64,000 bases of DNA from Maribellus sp. CM-23 (GTDB taxonomy: Bacteria; Bacteroidota; Bacteroidia; Bacteroidales; Prolixibacteraceae): positions 62,001 to 126,000 of the forward strand of contig NZ_JADWYJ010000006.1 of NCBI RefSeq assembly GCF_021354595.1, read 5' to 3'. The translations under genes were made by a program, and so were the position numbers. The notes beneath the pieces were generated by a model. The model worked only from the letters and a program-made list of their open reading frames with translations, was not told where the DNA came from and searched no databases. The number at the start of each line of letters is the position of its first letter. Positions within the stretch are counted from its first letter, which is position 1. Below are positions 1-8,299 of this stretch, in pieces.

Positions 1-537
1 GATGGTCCTAACTGGGGCGACAGGGCATCGTATAAATTGTGGGACGGAAAATGGAACACAAACCCGGATGCCTATTGGGCTGTAGCACACGATGTGAATA
101 ACCTTGGTGGTGAAGAAGCATTTAAAAATAAGAAAAGTGCATTTGTTACCATAGATCTTCAACAACCTTCCAAATTGAGTAGATATAAACTTTACGGGCT
201 CAAGAATAAGCAATATGTTTACAATGAATCGGCTCCAAGAAAATGGAGAATTTGGGTGACACCAGATTTGACGGAAGAGGAAGCGAAGAATTGGGGGCCG
301 GATTCAAACTGGGAAGTGGCGCACGATTTTACGGTACCTGCTCCTCTTGACGGGAAAATTGCTCATGATGTAACAGATTCAGATTATAAAACCTGGAATA
401 TGGGCTGGGAACATGATCTTTCTATCCAAGTAACATATCCTGTGCGTTTTCTGAGGCTTGAAGTTTATGAAGCATGGACCAGTGCAGTAGGTGGTGGTGC
501 AACAGGAGAATTAGAGGTTTATGGAGCCCCAGAATAA
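1..537 (+). CDS. DUF5000-type C-terminal region of a SusCD-associated lipoprotein (5' truncated)
   Basis: The reading frame is open from the first base and ends at a TAA at 535-537, so this is the 3' part of a gene that begins outside the window. The roughly 178 visible residues form a discoidin-like beta-sandwich: Trp-rich strands, a WRIWVTPD strand near the middle and a closing LRLEVYEAW...GELEVYG strand. This resembles the DUF5000 domain that ends DUF4959/DUF5126/DUF5000 lipoproteins, which usually lie directly downstream of susC/susD in glycan-utilisation loci. It is followed after 123 bp by a DUF4998 lipoprotein, the usual neighbour. The role, glycan binding at the cell surface, is inferred from family and context. 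Confidence 0.75.
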   Translation, partial: DGPNWGDRASYKLWDGKWNTNPDAYWAVAHDVNNLGGEEAFKNKKSAFVTIDLQQPSKLSRYKLYGLKNKQYVYNESAPRKWRIWVTPDLTEEEAKNWGPDSNWEVAHDFTVPAPLDGKIAHDVTDSDYKTWNMGWEHDLSIQVTYPVRFLRLEVYEAWTSAVGGGATGELEVYGAPE

Positions 538-660
538 TATATTAACAGACTGGTTAATATACTATTGTATTATAAGTACAGGCAAGTTATTCCAACAAAA
601 ATAAATGTGTCTATACCTTAAATAATTTAACAGGAAAGTATATAACTCGTTGGATTAAAA

Positions 661-2142
661 ATGAAAAAGATGAAAAGAATATTAATATTTATAATAATCA
701 TTTCAGCATTTATGGCATGCGAAGATGTCAATGAAATGCATGAAAAGTACTTACGGGAAGGTTCTCCGATTTATGCCGGTAAAATTGATAGCTTGTCTTG
801 TTTCTCAGGATATTACAGGGTGAAGGCTTCGGTATTTCCCTCAATTGACGTGAACAGAAAAGAATTTCGGATTTACTGGAATAATTTCAACGACTCTGTC
901 GTTTTTTCATACGATGCATCGTATTTTAATGCAGATAACGGCAGATATGAGGTAATCGTTGAAGGTTTTGAGTCCCAAAAGATAGAAGGTTACACTACTC
1001 TGACTTTTGTAAATTTCGATCAACAGGGAAATAAATCTCGTAAAACAGAATCTACGGTTCTGATTTACGGAGATGATTATGCAACGGGGATACTAAACCA
1101 GGGATCAGCTGGATTCGATGGTCAGTTTCTCAACTTTACTCACAGAAACAATGCAGTTGGATTGTTGGCAGAGTACACCACAAACGAAGGCACGCAGAGT
1201 ACAGTGAAGTTTAACGGAGAGGTAGAAAAATTAAAAATTATTGGGCTTGATCCTGATTTGCCTGATTTTAAAAGTGGTACAAAAGTAAAATTTAAAACTA
1301 TGTATCATTTGGAGCAAAGCGATATAGACTCAATATATGCAGGTAATTTCAGTGAAACAGATCCCATAGTTTTGCCTGATCCGATAATTGTAGATTCGAT
1401 TGTCAACAAATACGGGTATGCAGAAGACTTCAATATTCCGGTTAAAGTATACGAAGGGGAAACCTTTGCTTCTGTGTCTGATCAATCCTGGTGTACAATT
1501 ACAGCAGATAATGAATCAGGAAACATACAGGTTTCCATTGAAGAAAATGTTTCCGGTTCGCGGACAGCAACAATCACTGTTAATGTAGTGGGAAAAACTG
1601 GTCCTGATTTTACCAAAGAAATCAAGGTTATTCAGTCGGATGCAACAAAACTGGAAGACACGAAATCTGGTTGGACTAAAGTTTCACTTTCAGATGAAAA
1701 CTGGGAAGTTGTATCGGGCTGGGGAACAGAAAATCTGTGGAATGGTAGCTTGGCAGAACCGGGATACCACACGAAAGCTGCAGTCCCTACACCGCTTCTT
1801 ATTAGTGTAAATTTTGGCAAATCTTTATTGATTGATGGTCTTGAGATTGTTCCTCGTCAACGTTACGTGAAAAATCCTGAAGTCTTTGAAGTTTGGGTAT
1901 CGAATACCGAAAACGAAGTTGGTGTAGACAGGTATTCTGACGAATGGGAAACAAAAGCTGTAGAAGCTGGATGGGCCAAGATAAAAACAGTTGACTGGAC
2001 AGGCTGGAAAGGAACAGATACCAGGATCGCTTATATTGGGGCAACTGAAAAGTACCAGTACATGAGAATCAGGGTTTTGAAAAACTCGGATTCGGGAAAC
2101 AATTTGAATCTATTGGAATTGTCAATCATCGGGAAAGAATAA
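661..2142 (+). CDS. DUF4998 surface lipoprotein with BACON-like and discoidin-like domains
   Basis: The 493-residue protein has a lipoprotein signal (MKKMKR, hydrophobic stretch, lipobox ending at Cys20). Residues 20-230 match the DUF4998 pattern (MHEKYLREGSPIYAGKIDSL near the start). Residues of about 255-326 look like a BACON domain: SDQSWCTI, a run of alternating strands with SGSRTATITV, and a closing IKVIQSD strand. The last 160 residues form an F5/8-type C (discoidin) sandwich ending in LNLLELSIIGKE. It follows a DUF5000 protein, so both are probably substrate-binding accessory lipoproteins of a SusCD-type uptake locus whose susC/susD lie upstream of the window. The glycan is not predictable from this sequence. 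Confidence 0.8.
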   Translation: MKKMKRILIFIIIISAFMACEDVNEMHEKYLREGSPIYAGKIDSLSCFSGYYRVKASVFPSIDVNRKEFRIYWNNFNDSVVFSYDASYFNADNGRYEVIVEGFESQKIEGYTTLTFVNFDQQGNKSRKTESTVLIYGDDYATGILNQGSAGFDGQFLNFTHRNNAVGLLAEYTTNEGTQSTVKFNGEVEKLKIIGLDPDLPDFKSGTKVKFKTMYHLEQSDIDSIYAGNFSETDPIVLPDPIIVDSIVNKYGYAEDFNIPVKVYEGETFASVSDQSWCTITADNESGNIQVSIEENVSGSRTATITVNVVGKTGPDFTKEIKVIQSDATKLEDTKSGWTKVSLSDENWEVVSGWGTENLWNGSLAEPGYHTKAAVPTPLLISVNFGKSLLIDGLEIVPRQRYVKNPEVFEVWVSNTENEVGVDRYSDEWETKAVEAGWAKIKTVDWTGWKGTDTRIAYIGATEKYQYMRIRVLKNSDSGNNLNLLELSIIGKE

Positions 2143-2166
2143 GCTTCCAAATAAGTATTTACAGGA

Positions 2167-2200
2167 AAAGAGGTTGTCTGCTTCAGGCAGCCTCTTTCAT
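2167..2200 (+). terminator. Stem-loop terminator after the DUF4998 gene
   Basis: A 14-bp stem including two G-U pairs (2167-2180 with 2184-2197) encloses a CTT loop and starts with AAAGAGG, ending CCTCTTT. It lies 25 bp after the stop codon. The T-run after the stem is short (CTCTTTCATT), so it may be a weak intrinsic terminator or an RNA-end stabiliser. Confidence 0.6.
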
Positions 2201-2370
2201 TAAACCTGTTGTTTGTTTTGAGTAAACCATAAGAATACCTAAACGAAAAAGTGGTTTTTATTCTCAATAATCACTCTTCAGTTAATAGAAACATCCGTTT
2301 CATCGCTTAAATCGCGCCCTTGAAAATAGAGTGTGAGATAGAACTTTGAAAAGAAAAGCAGGACTATAAA

Positions 2371-3516
2371 ATGACGAAATTAATTCTCTTTATATTTTCA
2401 CTGATAATAATAAACATTAACTGTATAGCCCAAAATACAAGTGTTTACGTTTCGCCACACCCCGACGACTGGCAATTGTTTTATAATCCCAATATCAGCT
2501 ACAGCATACTCGACGACAAAGACACAGTCATTATTCTGCACACAACAGCTGGTGATGCCGGTTCTGGCATGGGGAATAACAATTATACACTGGCAAGAGA
2601 AGAAGGAAGCTTAAGGGGTATGCGTTTTATAATTAACGTAACCCAAACAAGCAATTTTGAAAATGTTAAAGAGAAATATTTATTGGTTAACAATCACCTG
2701 CTGAGGTGCTATTCCTATAAAAATATTATTTCAGTTTTTATGAGATTACCGGACGGAGGTGGAGGCAGAGGCTATGCGGGTACCAATTATGAAAGCCTGA
2801 TGAGGTTCTATATTAACGAAATACAAACAATATCAGCGATTGATGGAAGCACCAGCTATAGCTCATTGGGTGATTTGAAAGAAACGATTAAACAACTAAT
2901 TCTGCTAAAATCAAAAAAGGCTGAAAAAATAACGATAAACGTACCTGACACGGATGTTTCAATAAATCCGGGTGATCATAATGACCATCGTCACACTTCG
3001 TTAATACTTCAGGAAGTAGCCGATGATATTGAAAATGCTGAAGTGCGGCTATACCAGATGTACATAACCAGGCAAAGACCTGCCAATTTGGATGGCAACG
3101 ATTACCAAATTACAGTCGGAACATGGGGCGCAACCACATCAGGTCTTGCAGATATGTTTCATAACAGCACATGGGATAATACCCATAATTCATGGGTTGA
3201 TAAACAATATTTCCGGTTAAAAACTCAAACTAAATCAGACATTATTGACTCCGAAGAGACAAAACCTTCAATTAGCTTTGAGAAAAAGACAGTCCAAAAG
3301 GGGCAGGATTTAGTTCTGTCGTTAGAAAAAGTAACCCAGGATATTGAGCTGACGATATTTGGATTAGACGGACAAACCATTTATAACAATTCATTTGATA
3401 GCTGTTCTCAGGAAACAGTGCTTGAAATACCCACAGAAAAATTTCCTGTTGGTTATAATTCACTTATTGTCTTTGCCAGCAGCAGATATTATACATACGA
3501 TTTTAATATTGAATAA
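2371..3516 (+). CDS. Secreted PIG-L family deacetylase (intact metal site)
   Basis: The 381-residue protein has a signal peptide (hydrophobic residues 5-19, cleavage near CIAQ). It carries the PIG-L/LmbE motif HPDD at residues 30-33, where the first Asp acts as catalytic base and His plus second Asp bind zinc in characterised members. A second motif, HNDHRHT at 203-209, supplies the remaining metal ligand region. The family removes N-acetyl groups from GlcNAc-type sugars. The C-terminal 80 residues form a short beta-sandwich with GLDGQTIYN, like a degenerate type IX sorting domain. The stop codon overlaps the start of the next PIG-L homologue (TAATG), so the two are translationally coupled. 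The substrate is unknown; the upstream lipoproteins suggest a glycan. Confidence 0.82.
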   Translation: MTKLILFIFSLIIININCIAQNTSVYVSPHPDDWQLFYNPNISYSILDDKDTVIILHTTAGDAGSGMGNNNYTLAREEGSLRGMRFIINVTQTSNFENVKEKYLLVNNHLLRCYSYKNIISVFMRLPDGGGGRGYAGTNYESLMRFYINEIQTISAIDGSTSYSSLGDLKETIKQLILLKSKKAEKITINVPDTDVSINPGDHNDHRHTSLILQEVADDIENAEVRLYQMYITRQRPANLDGNDYQITVGTWGATTSGLADMFHNSTWDNTHNSWVDKQYFRLKTQTKSDIIDSEETKPSISFEKKTVQKGQDLVLSLEKVTQDIELTIFGLDGQTIYNNSFDSCSQETVLEIPTEKFPVGYNSLIVFASSRYYTYDFNIE

Positions 3517-5108
3517 TGTCATTACTTTCAAAAACGTTAAAATACGATAGATGCATTTTTATACTTATAATCTCATGTGCAACGATGAGAGCTTATGCGC
3601 AAGATGTAAGTGTATTTGTATGTGCTCATCCGTACGATTGGCAGCTATTTATGAATCCCAACGCCTATCAAAGTTTGAAACAGAACGGAGAGAAAACTAT
3701 TTTCATCCATTTAACTTCGGGAGACGAAGGAAACGGGATCAGCAATAACTTGTATCTGGCAAAGGAAGAAGGCAGTAAGAGAGGCGTCAGACATATGTCG
3801 AACACCTTTGCATCCGGCAGCGGAATTGGCGCCAATATGGATTCTAAAATCATAAAAATCAACAATCACAACATAAACTGCAGTTCTTACCGAAACGGAA
3901 CGATGTTTTTTTTACGGCTTCCCGATGCAAAACATGATGGAGAAGGATATCCGGTACACAGTAACAGTTCGATACAAAAGCTGTATAAATCGGAAATAGA
4001 CAGCATTGAAGCCATTGACAAAAGCAGCACCTATACATCTGTTGAAGATTTAAAAGCAACCTTAAAGGAAATGATCGGAACCGTTGCAAATAGCGACGAC
4101 CTGATAAATTTTCATATGATTGATGATAGTCTGGAGATTAATCCAGGTATTCATTCAGACAGATTATATACATCAAAAATATTTTTCGAAATTGCCCGCG
4201 AATCTGATTTTTATACCCTGTATATGTATAAATCGCAATCAAGTGCCGTAGAAGGCAAAAATGTTTCCGGAAATAATTTATTAAATAATTTTGGTGCCTG
4301 GAGTGCAACCTGTTCAGGAGTGACCGACTTATTATTCAGAAGCGGATGGGGAGCACAAAACAATCTCTTACTCGAAAGACAATACTACCGGTACCTGAAT
4401 CCATTTAATGTTGAAAACGAAAACATTGCTTTAAACAAGCCAAGCTCCTCGTCCAGTTTCGAATCGAACAATGAGAGCTTCATGGCAGTGGACGGTAGTC
4501 TGGAAACCTGGTGGGGGGCAAATCCGCACGGTGAATGGTGGATGGTTGACCTGGAATCGGAGTATAGCATCTCACGGATAAATGTGGTAAACTATTTTCA
4601 TGGCCAACGAATTTACCGATTCAACATTGAGTCTTCAGTAGATAATGAAGACTGGACAAAAGTTGTTGATTATGATGCAAACAATACTTATGCTACATCA
4701 GAAGGAAAAAACTTTAGATTTAAGGATCTGCGCAGCAGGTACCTGAAAGTGAATATGACATATAACTCGGCCAACATTGGTGTTCATATTACTGAATTTA
4801 GGGCTTATGGCTCATTAATTACCGGAGTAGACGAGATGAAAACCGGCCCTGGAAAAAACATCAGACTTTATCCTAATCCTGTTCGGTTGGGAAATAGTAT
4901 TAAACTGGAGGTCGATTCCGAAAGGCCAAAATTGGTTACGGTTAAGGTTTTGGATTCTTGCGGAAGCAAAGTGTCGCAATATACCAAAAGCCTGAATACG
5001 GGTATTAATACACTTGAAATCTTAACCGGAAATTTTAACGGCGGAATCTATTTTGTTCACATTTTACAAGGGAATGAGATGACAACCGAAAAAGTCATCA
5101 TTCATTAG
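3516..5108 (+). CDS. PIG-L-like protein with degenerate active site, discoidin domain and T9SS tail
   Basis: The 530-residue protein is a paralogue of the preceding PIG-L enzyme and starts in its stop codon (TAATG). A signal peptide (residues 13-28, ending AYAQ) is present. The zinc motif is altered: HPDD is HPYD at residues 38-41, replacing the catalytic-base Asp with Tyr, and HNDH is HSDR at 213-216, replacing a metal-ligand His with Arg. Residues 308-440 form an F5/8-type C domain (AVDGSLETWWGANPHGEWW), and the last 80 residues are a typical type IX secretion sorting domain (LYPNPV...GGIYFVHI...KVIIH). It is probably exported to the surface as a carbohydrate-binding pseudoenzyme, perhaps partnering the intact homologue. 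Pseudoenzyme status is inference. Confidence 0.82.
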   Translation: MSLLSKTLKYDRCIFILIISCATMRAYAQDVSVFVCAHPYDWQLFMNPNAYQSLKQNGEKTIFIHLTSGDEGNGISNNLYLAKEEGSKRGVRHMSNTFASGSGIGANMDSKIIKINNHNINCSSYRNGTMFFLRLPDAKHDGEGYPVHSNSSIQKLYKSEIDSIEAIDKSSTYTSVEDLKATLKEMIGTVANSDDLINFHMIDDSLEINPGIHSDRLYTSKIFFEIARESDFYTLYMYKSQSSAVEGKNVSGNNLLNNFGAWSATCSGVTDLLFRSGWGAQNNLLLERQYYRYLNPFNVENENIALNKPSSSSSFESNNESFMAVDGSLETWWGANPHGEWWMVDLESEYSISRINVVNYFHGQRIYRFNIESSVDNEDWTKVVDYDANNTYATSEGKNFRFKDLRSRYLKVNMTYNSANIGVHITEFRAYGSLITGVDEMKTGPGKNIRLYPNPVRLGNSIKLEVDSERPKLVTVKVLDSCGSKVSQYTKSLNTGINTLEILTGNFNGGIYFVHILQGNEMTTEKVIIH

Positions 5109-5274
5109 TAAAAGTTAGATTGAATCAGTGAGTCATTTTTATTCTTATAAGTTTCTTAATTCCATGAGGTTGTCTGCTTACGTGCAACGGTCACTTGCAT
5201 GTGGTAGGGCGGTATCGGGCGCCCGAGACACGACTTCACAATGCAATTTTCAAAAAGTTGGTAGCAGTTGTTTT

Positions 5275-5841
5275 TTAATAGTATTTTTCAACTCCGCCAA
5301 ATCCTTTTATCATCTTGTTCTCTTTGGTTTTGGCTATGAAATTGTTCAGGCGTTTTTCAAATTCTTCAGGCCTTTTCCGTGCTCTGTCAATGTATGCAAT
5401 CCTGATCCGTTTATAAGGTTCTGAAAAGTTTTGGTAGTTTTCCCAAACAGCTTTCTCTGATTTTAACCGGGCTATTATGTCTTCGGGAAAAATGAATTCT
5501 TGTTGAATTATTTTTACAACCTCGTTTCGAATTGAGTTGTGAATCAAGCCGTTTTCAAAGAGCCATTTTAAGCGTTCAATGTTTGGTTGCGAGATCGACG
5601 AGTTTTTTCTTCGTTTACAGAACCTTTGAATCGTGGTCTCTTTGTTTAGTGATTTAACAGTGCTGTCGATCCACCCAAAACACAAAGCTTCTTCAACGGC
5701 GTCGTTGTAAAGGATTCGCTTTCGGCCGGTCTGCTTTAACGGATATTCCAACCAAATATCATCCTCGGTCTCAAAGTTCGTTTCGAGCCATTTTCTCCAA
5801 TCTTTTCTGTCAACAAAATATTTCGTTGTCACTTCACTCAT
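5275..5841 (-). CDS. YdeI/OmpD-associated family protein
   Basis: The 188-residue product starts at the ATG at 5841 (MSEVTTKYFVDRKDWRKW); a TTG further upstream would overlap the neighbouring gene. The conserved family features are visible: a DIWLEYPLK strand, the YNDAVEEALCFGWIDS segment, then KRRKNSSISQPNIERL. Members are small cytoplasmic proteins sometimes annotated as conferring bacteriocin resistance, but the molecular function is not established. The C-terminal part, with KRPEEFEKRLNNFIAKTKEN, matches the usual helical tail. It lies 11 bp after a DUF2867 gene on the same strand, and the pair probably forms one transcript. It may be accessory rather than core, because it sits between a glycan locus and an AT-rich island. 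Confidence 0.82.
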   Translation of the reverse strand: MSEVTTKYFVDRKDWRKWLETNFETEDDIWLEYPLKQTGRKRILYNDAVEEALCFGWIDSTVKSLNKETTIQRFCKRRKNSSISQPNIERLKWLFENGLIHNSIRNEVVKIIQQEFIFPEDIIARLKSEKAVWENYQNFSEPYKRIRIAYIDRARKRPEEFEKRLNNFIAKTKENKMIKGFGGVEKYY

Positions 5842-5852
5842 TTTTTTTGATT

Positions 5853-6434
5853 TCAACGGTGGTTCGTTGTTTGCATGTTTTCATTGGTTTCATTTTCCAA
5901 CTTTCTGATAATTTCTTGTAATGTCCCTTTTACTATAAGCTGATGAATGGGCTTAACGGGTAAAAAGTAAATTCTCCCAAAGATATTTTTGTATTCAACC
6001 GCCGTTGTTATCATTATCTTCTTTTTGCCGTCAAGTAATAATGAAACTCTGAAGTTAAGGTGTTTGTCGTCATCGCCTAACACAAGTTCATTCCCGGTTT
6101 TTGCGTACAGTTTAAAAATGCCGAGTTGTTCTCCCTCCTGAAACTTTAAATTATCAGGATTCTTGGCTTCAGCAGTCAGTTGTGCTGTGGTTTTCAATCC
6201 AAACACGCCAACTGCTTTGTCTCTAATCGACATTAAACGGTCAGCCCACCCGGGACCACTGGTTAAAAATAATTTTCCGATACTAATTACATTTTTTTCT
6301 GGTCCGATAGTTAATTGCTGACTTTGAAAGCTATCAACATAATGGAATGATTTCTCGTCATTCTTCAGAATTGAATCGTCGGGAATTTTGTTTTGTTTCT
6401 CTATCATTTGCTTTTTATGGGTTTGTTTTTGCAA
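5853..6434 (-). CDS. DUF2867 domain-containing protein
   Basis: The 193-residue protein has the DUF2867 pattern: GPGWADRLMSIRDKAVGVFGLKT in the first half, FRVSLLLD strands in the middle, and NIFGRIYFLPVKPIHQLIV near the C-terminus. The fold is related to START/polyketide-cyclase-like cavities, but no function is established. A second ATG at MIEKQNK ten residues in is an alternative start. The following gene encodes a YdeI-like protein 11 bp downstream; such small stand-alone pairs are common in variable regions of Bacteroidota. Nothing in the sequence indicates a substrate. Confidence 0.75.
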   Translation of the reverse strand: MQKQTHKKQMIEKQNKIPDDSILKNDEKSFHYVDSFQSQQLTIGPEKNVISIGKLFLTSGPGWADRLMSIRDKAVGVFGLKTTAQLTAEAKNPDNLKFQEGEQLGIFKLYAKTGNELVLGDDDKHLNFRVSLLLDGKKKIMITTAVEYKNIFGRIYFLPVKPIHQLIVKGTLQEIIRKLENETNENMQTTNHR

Positions 6435-6680
6435 GCACTGCGAATGTTAAATTGCATGAGTAGTGACAGATTACGGGCTTCTTTCCTTTCGAACCGTTAC
6501 GCCATTTTAGCGGATTATAGACGTTGATATTTTTTACATCGCTGTGCCATTATTTTTAAAAAATGTTATCGGTTGGATTTTCAAGATTTATACCTTTTCA
6601 TACAAATCCACCAGAATTATTTATAACTTTTATAAAAGAGCTACATAAAGATTTATTCATAATAAATAAAGTGTTTATTC

Positions 6681-7880
6681 TTATTTTGATTGATCAATCC
6701 CTATAAGATTTAACGGCAAATTTTCTGGATTAAGGAAATTCTGGGGTAAAGGACCAATTGGTAGATTAGGGAATATTAATGATGGACTTCTTGGGAATTT
6801 AATTGGAACAGTCCCGCACCCTGTTGGATCCTCATTTTTTCCTTCAGCTGCTTCAGATAAAATTGCCATTAGCATCAAATGTATTCTTTCTTGTTCTAAA
6901 TCTTCCAGTGTTTTCCCTTTATTGCGTTCCCATATTACTTTTTTAAATAAATTATTTGCTAAGATTCGAGCTCGTACTTGTTCTGGATCTGCCGCTGAAC
7001 CTGGAATATATGAACCTGTTCTGCTCTCTTCTTCTTTTATTCTTTCTTTCTCCTGCTCTTTTTCTTCTTGTTTCTCACGCTCTCGTTTTTCCTTTTCGGC
7101 TTCTTCACGTTCCACTTTTTCATTTTTTTCTCGTTCAATTTCAACGTGTTTTTTATAAGAAGGTGATGTTGGATAATCAACGCCTAGCCATTGTTCATGT
7201 CCTGGTCTAGTAATTCCAGTAGTCGGAACAGCAAAGGACTCTTGTGCATGAGCCTTAAGAATCTCTATATCTTTTAGAAGAGCACTAGATTCCGAATCTA
7301 AACGTACTGGCCCATACTTTGTTCCTCTATCGCCATCAATAATATAGGCTCTTCTATATCTGTCTCTAAACGGAAGTTGCGCCACACCTAAACTTACCTG
7401 ATGCGAAGAATCAAAGTTCTTAATTTCATTCTCCCCAAATAATCCTTCACTTCTCTTTCCCAAAATGTGAGAAAGAACTTCATCTGCCAAAAAGGCATCA
7501 AGACGGTCATTTGACTTTGGATTTATTGATTTTAAATCGCCAGACTGAACAAACCAACCAATAGCACTTTCGTTATCTTTAATATTGTCTATTGCATCTT
7601 TAATACGATCATCTGTTACATTTTTCAAAACAACTGTTTCTGGTAATTTTAAAAATTCAATTAATTCTTCAATATTAATGTCATTATTATCAAACTTGAG
7701 ATTATCAGCTAGCTTAGCTATATATTTTTTAATGTTAAAAGCAGAAATCAAATCAGTTATATTATCAGGTGTTAAATCCGTTGCAACAGAACTTTCAATT
7801 TTTTTTGCAGTTTCTTTAATTTTCCTATTTAACTCATTTACATCTTCCTTTACAGGAACCATAATTACTTTTTTAGACAT
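6681..7880 (-). CDS. Unknown protein with charged coiled-coil region
   Basis: I do not recognise this protein. The ATG at 7880 is preceded by a strong AGGAGA about five bases away, unusual for Bacteroidota, and gives 399 residues; a TTG 48 bp upstream is less likely. Residues 1-130 are helical and AT-rich-coded. Residues of roughly 130-240 form a globular part with RSEGLFGENEIKNF, LPFRDRYRRAYIIDGDRG and GPVRLDSESSALL. About 60 residues of almost pure Glu/Lys/Arg follow, a predicted single helix or coiled coil, then a helical segment and a Pro/Leu-rich tail (FPNLPIGPLPQNFLNPENLP). There is no signal peptide or membrane segment. Low GC and context suggest an accessory gene. Confidence 0.6.
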   Translation of the reverse strand: MSKKVIMVPVKEDVNELNRKIKETAKKIESSVATDLTPDNITDLISAFNIKKYIAKLADNLKFDNNDINIEELIEFLKLPETVVLKNVTDDRIKDAIDNIKDNESAIGWFVQSGDLKSINPKSNDRLDAFLADEVLSHILGKRSEGLFGENEIKNFDSSHQVSLGVAQLPFRDRYRRAYIIDGDRGTKYGPVRLDSESSALLKDIEILKAHAQESFAVPTTGITRPGHEQWLGVDYPTSPSYKKHVEIEREKNEKVEREEAEKEKREREKQEEKEQEKERIKEEESRTGSYIPGSAADPEQVRARILANNLFKKVIWERNKGKTLEDLEQERIHLMLMAILSEAAEGKNEDPTGCGTVPIKFPRSPSLIFPNLPIGPLPQNFLNPENLPLNLIGIDQSK

Positions 7881-8299
7881 ATTTTCTCCTATTTTTTGAT
7901 TTTCATTTATGTGTAATATTTTCTTCAATGTGAATTAGATTGAGGTATCATTACATCTTACAAATCATTCCTTTTTAAAGTCTAAGAAGTTACATAATAT
8001 TGTTTGAATAAAGAGTTTTCTGACACAAATCACATGTAGTCGATTTTCTGTTAATTACTTAAAATTACTTCATTCAATTTATTGTGTTAATCTTACCGTT
8101 AACGGCAGTCTATCTAAAAAGTAAAATTAAGTCGTTGAGATTTCACTATCCGAATAATACCCTCATATAAAAAGGTTTTTAGACACTCTGACAGAAAATT
8201 GTAAGTGGCGTAGCCGATTGCGGACTACATTACTGTCAAACCGAGATAAAGCTGATGCGGGTTACATAGCCAGAATAGTGACTCCAACGGCTATGACAT
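7881..8299. other. AT-rich gap with small dyads between two accessory genes
   Basis: No gene is supported in this 419-bp stretch. It contains a perfect palindrome CCGTTAACGG at 8096-8105, and a 7-bp inverted repeat CATAGCC (8265-8271) / GGCTATG (8289-8295) just downstream of the 830-residue gene. That second dyad could end transcription on the minus strand, but it has no T-run. The sequence around 8200-8290 is noticeably more GC-rich than its flanks. Confidence 0.5.

Noticed and set aside
5128..5424. Plus-strand frame of 98 codons overlapping the YdeI-like gene
   Set aside because: It is antisense to a recognised gene, has no domain, and starts in intergenic DNA without promoter or ribosome-binding features.
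6922..7210. Serine/phenylalanine-rich plus-strand frames inside the 399-residue gene
   Set aside because: They are antisense to the Glu/Lys-rich coiled-coil region; the composition is a reflection of that strand.
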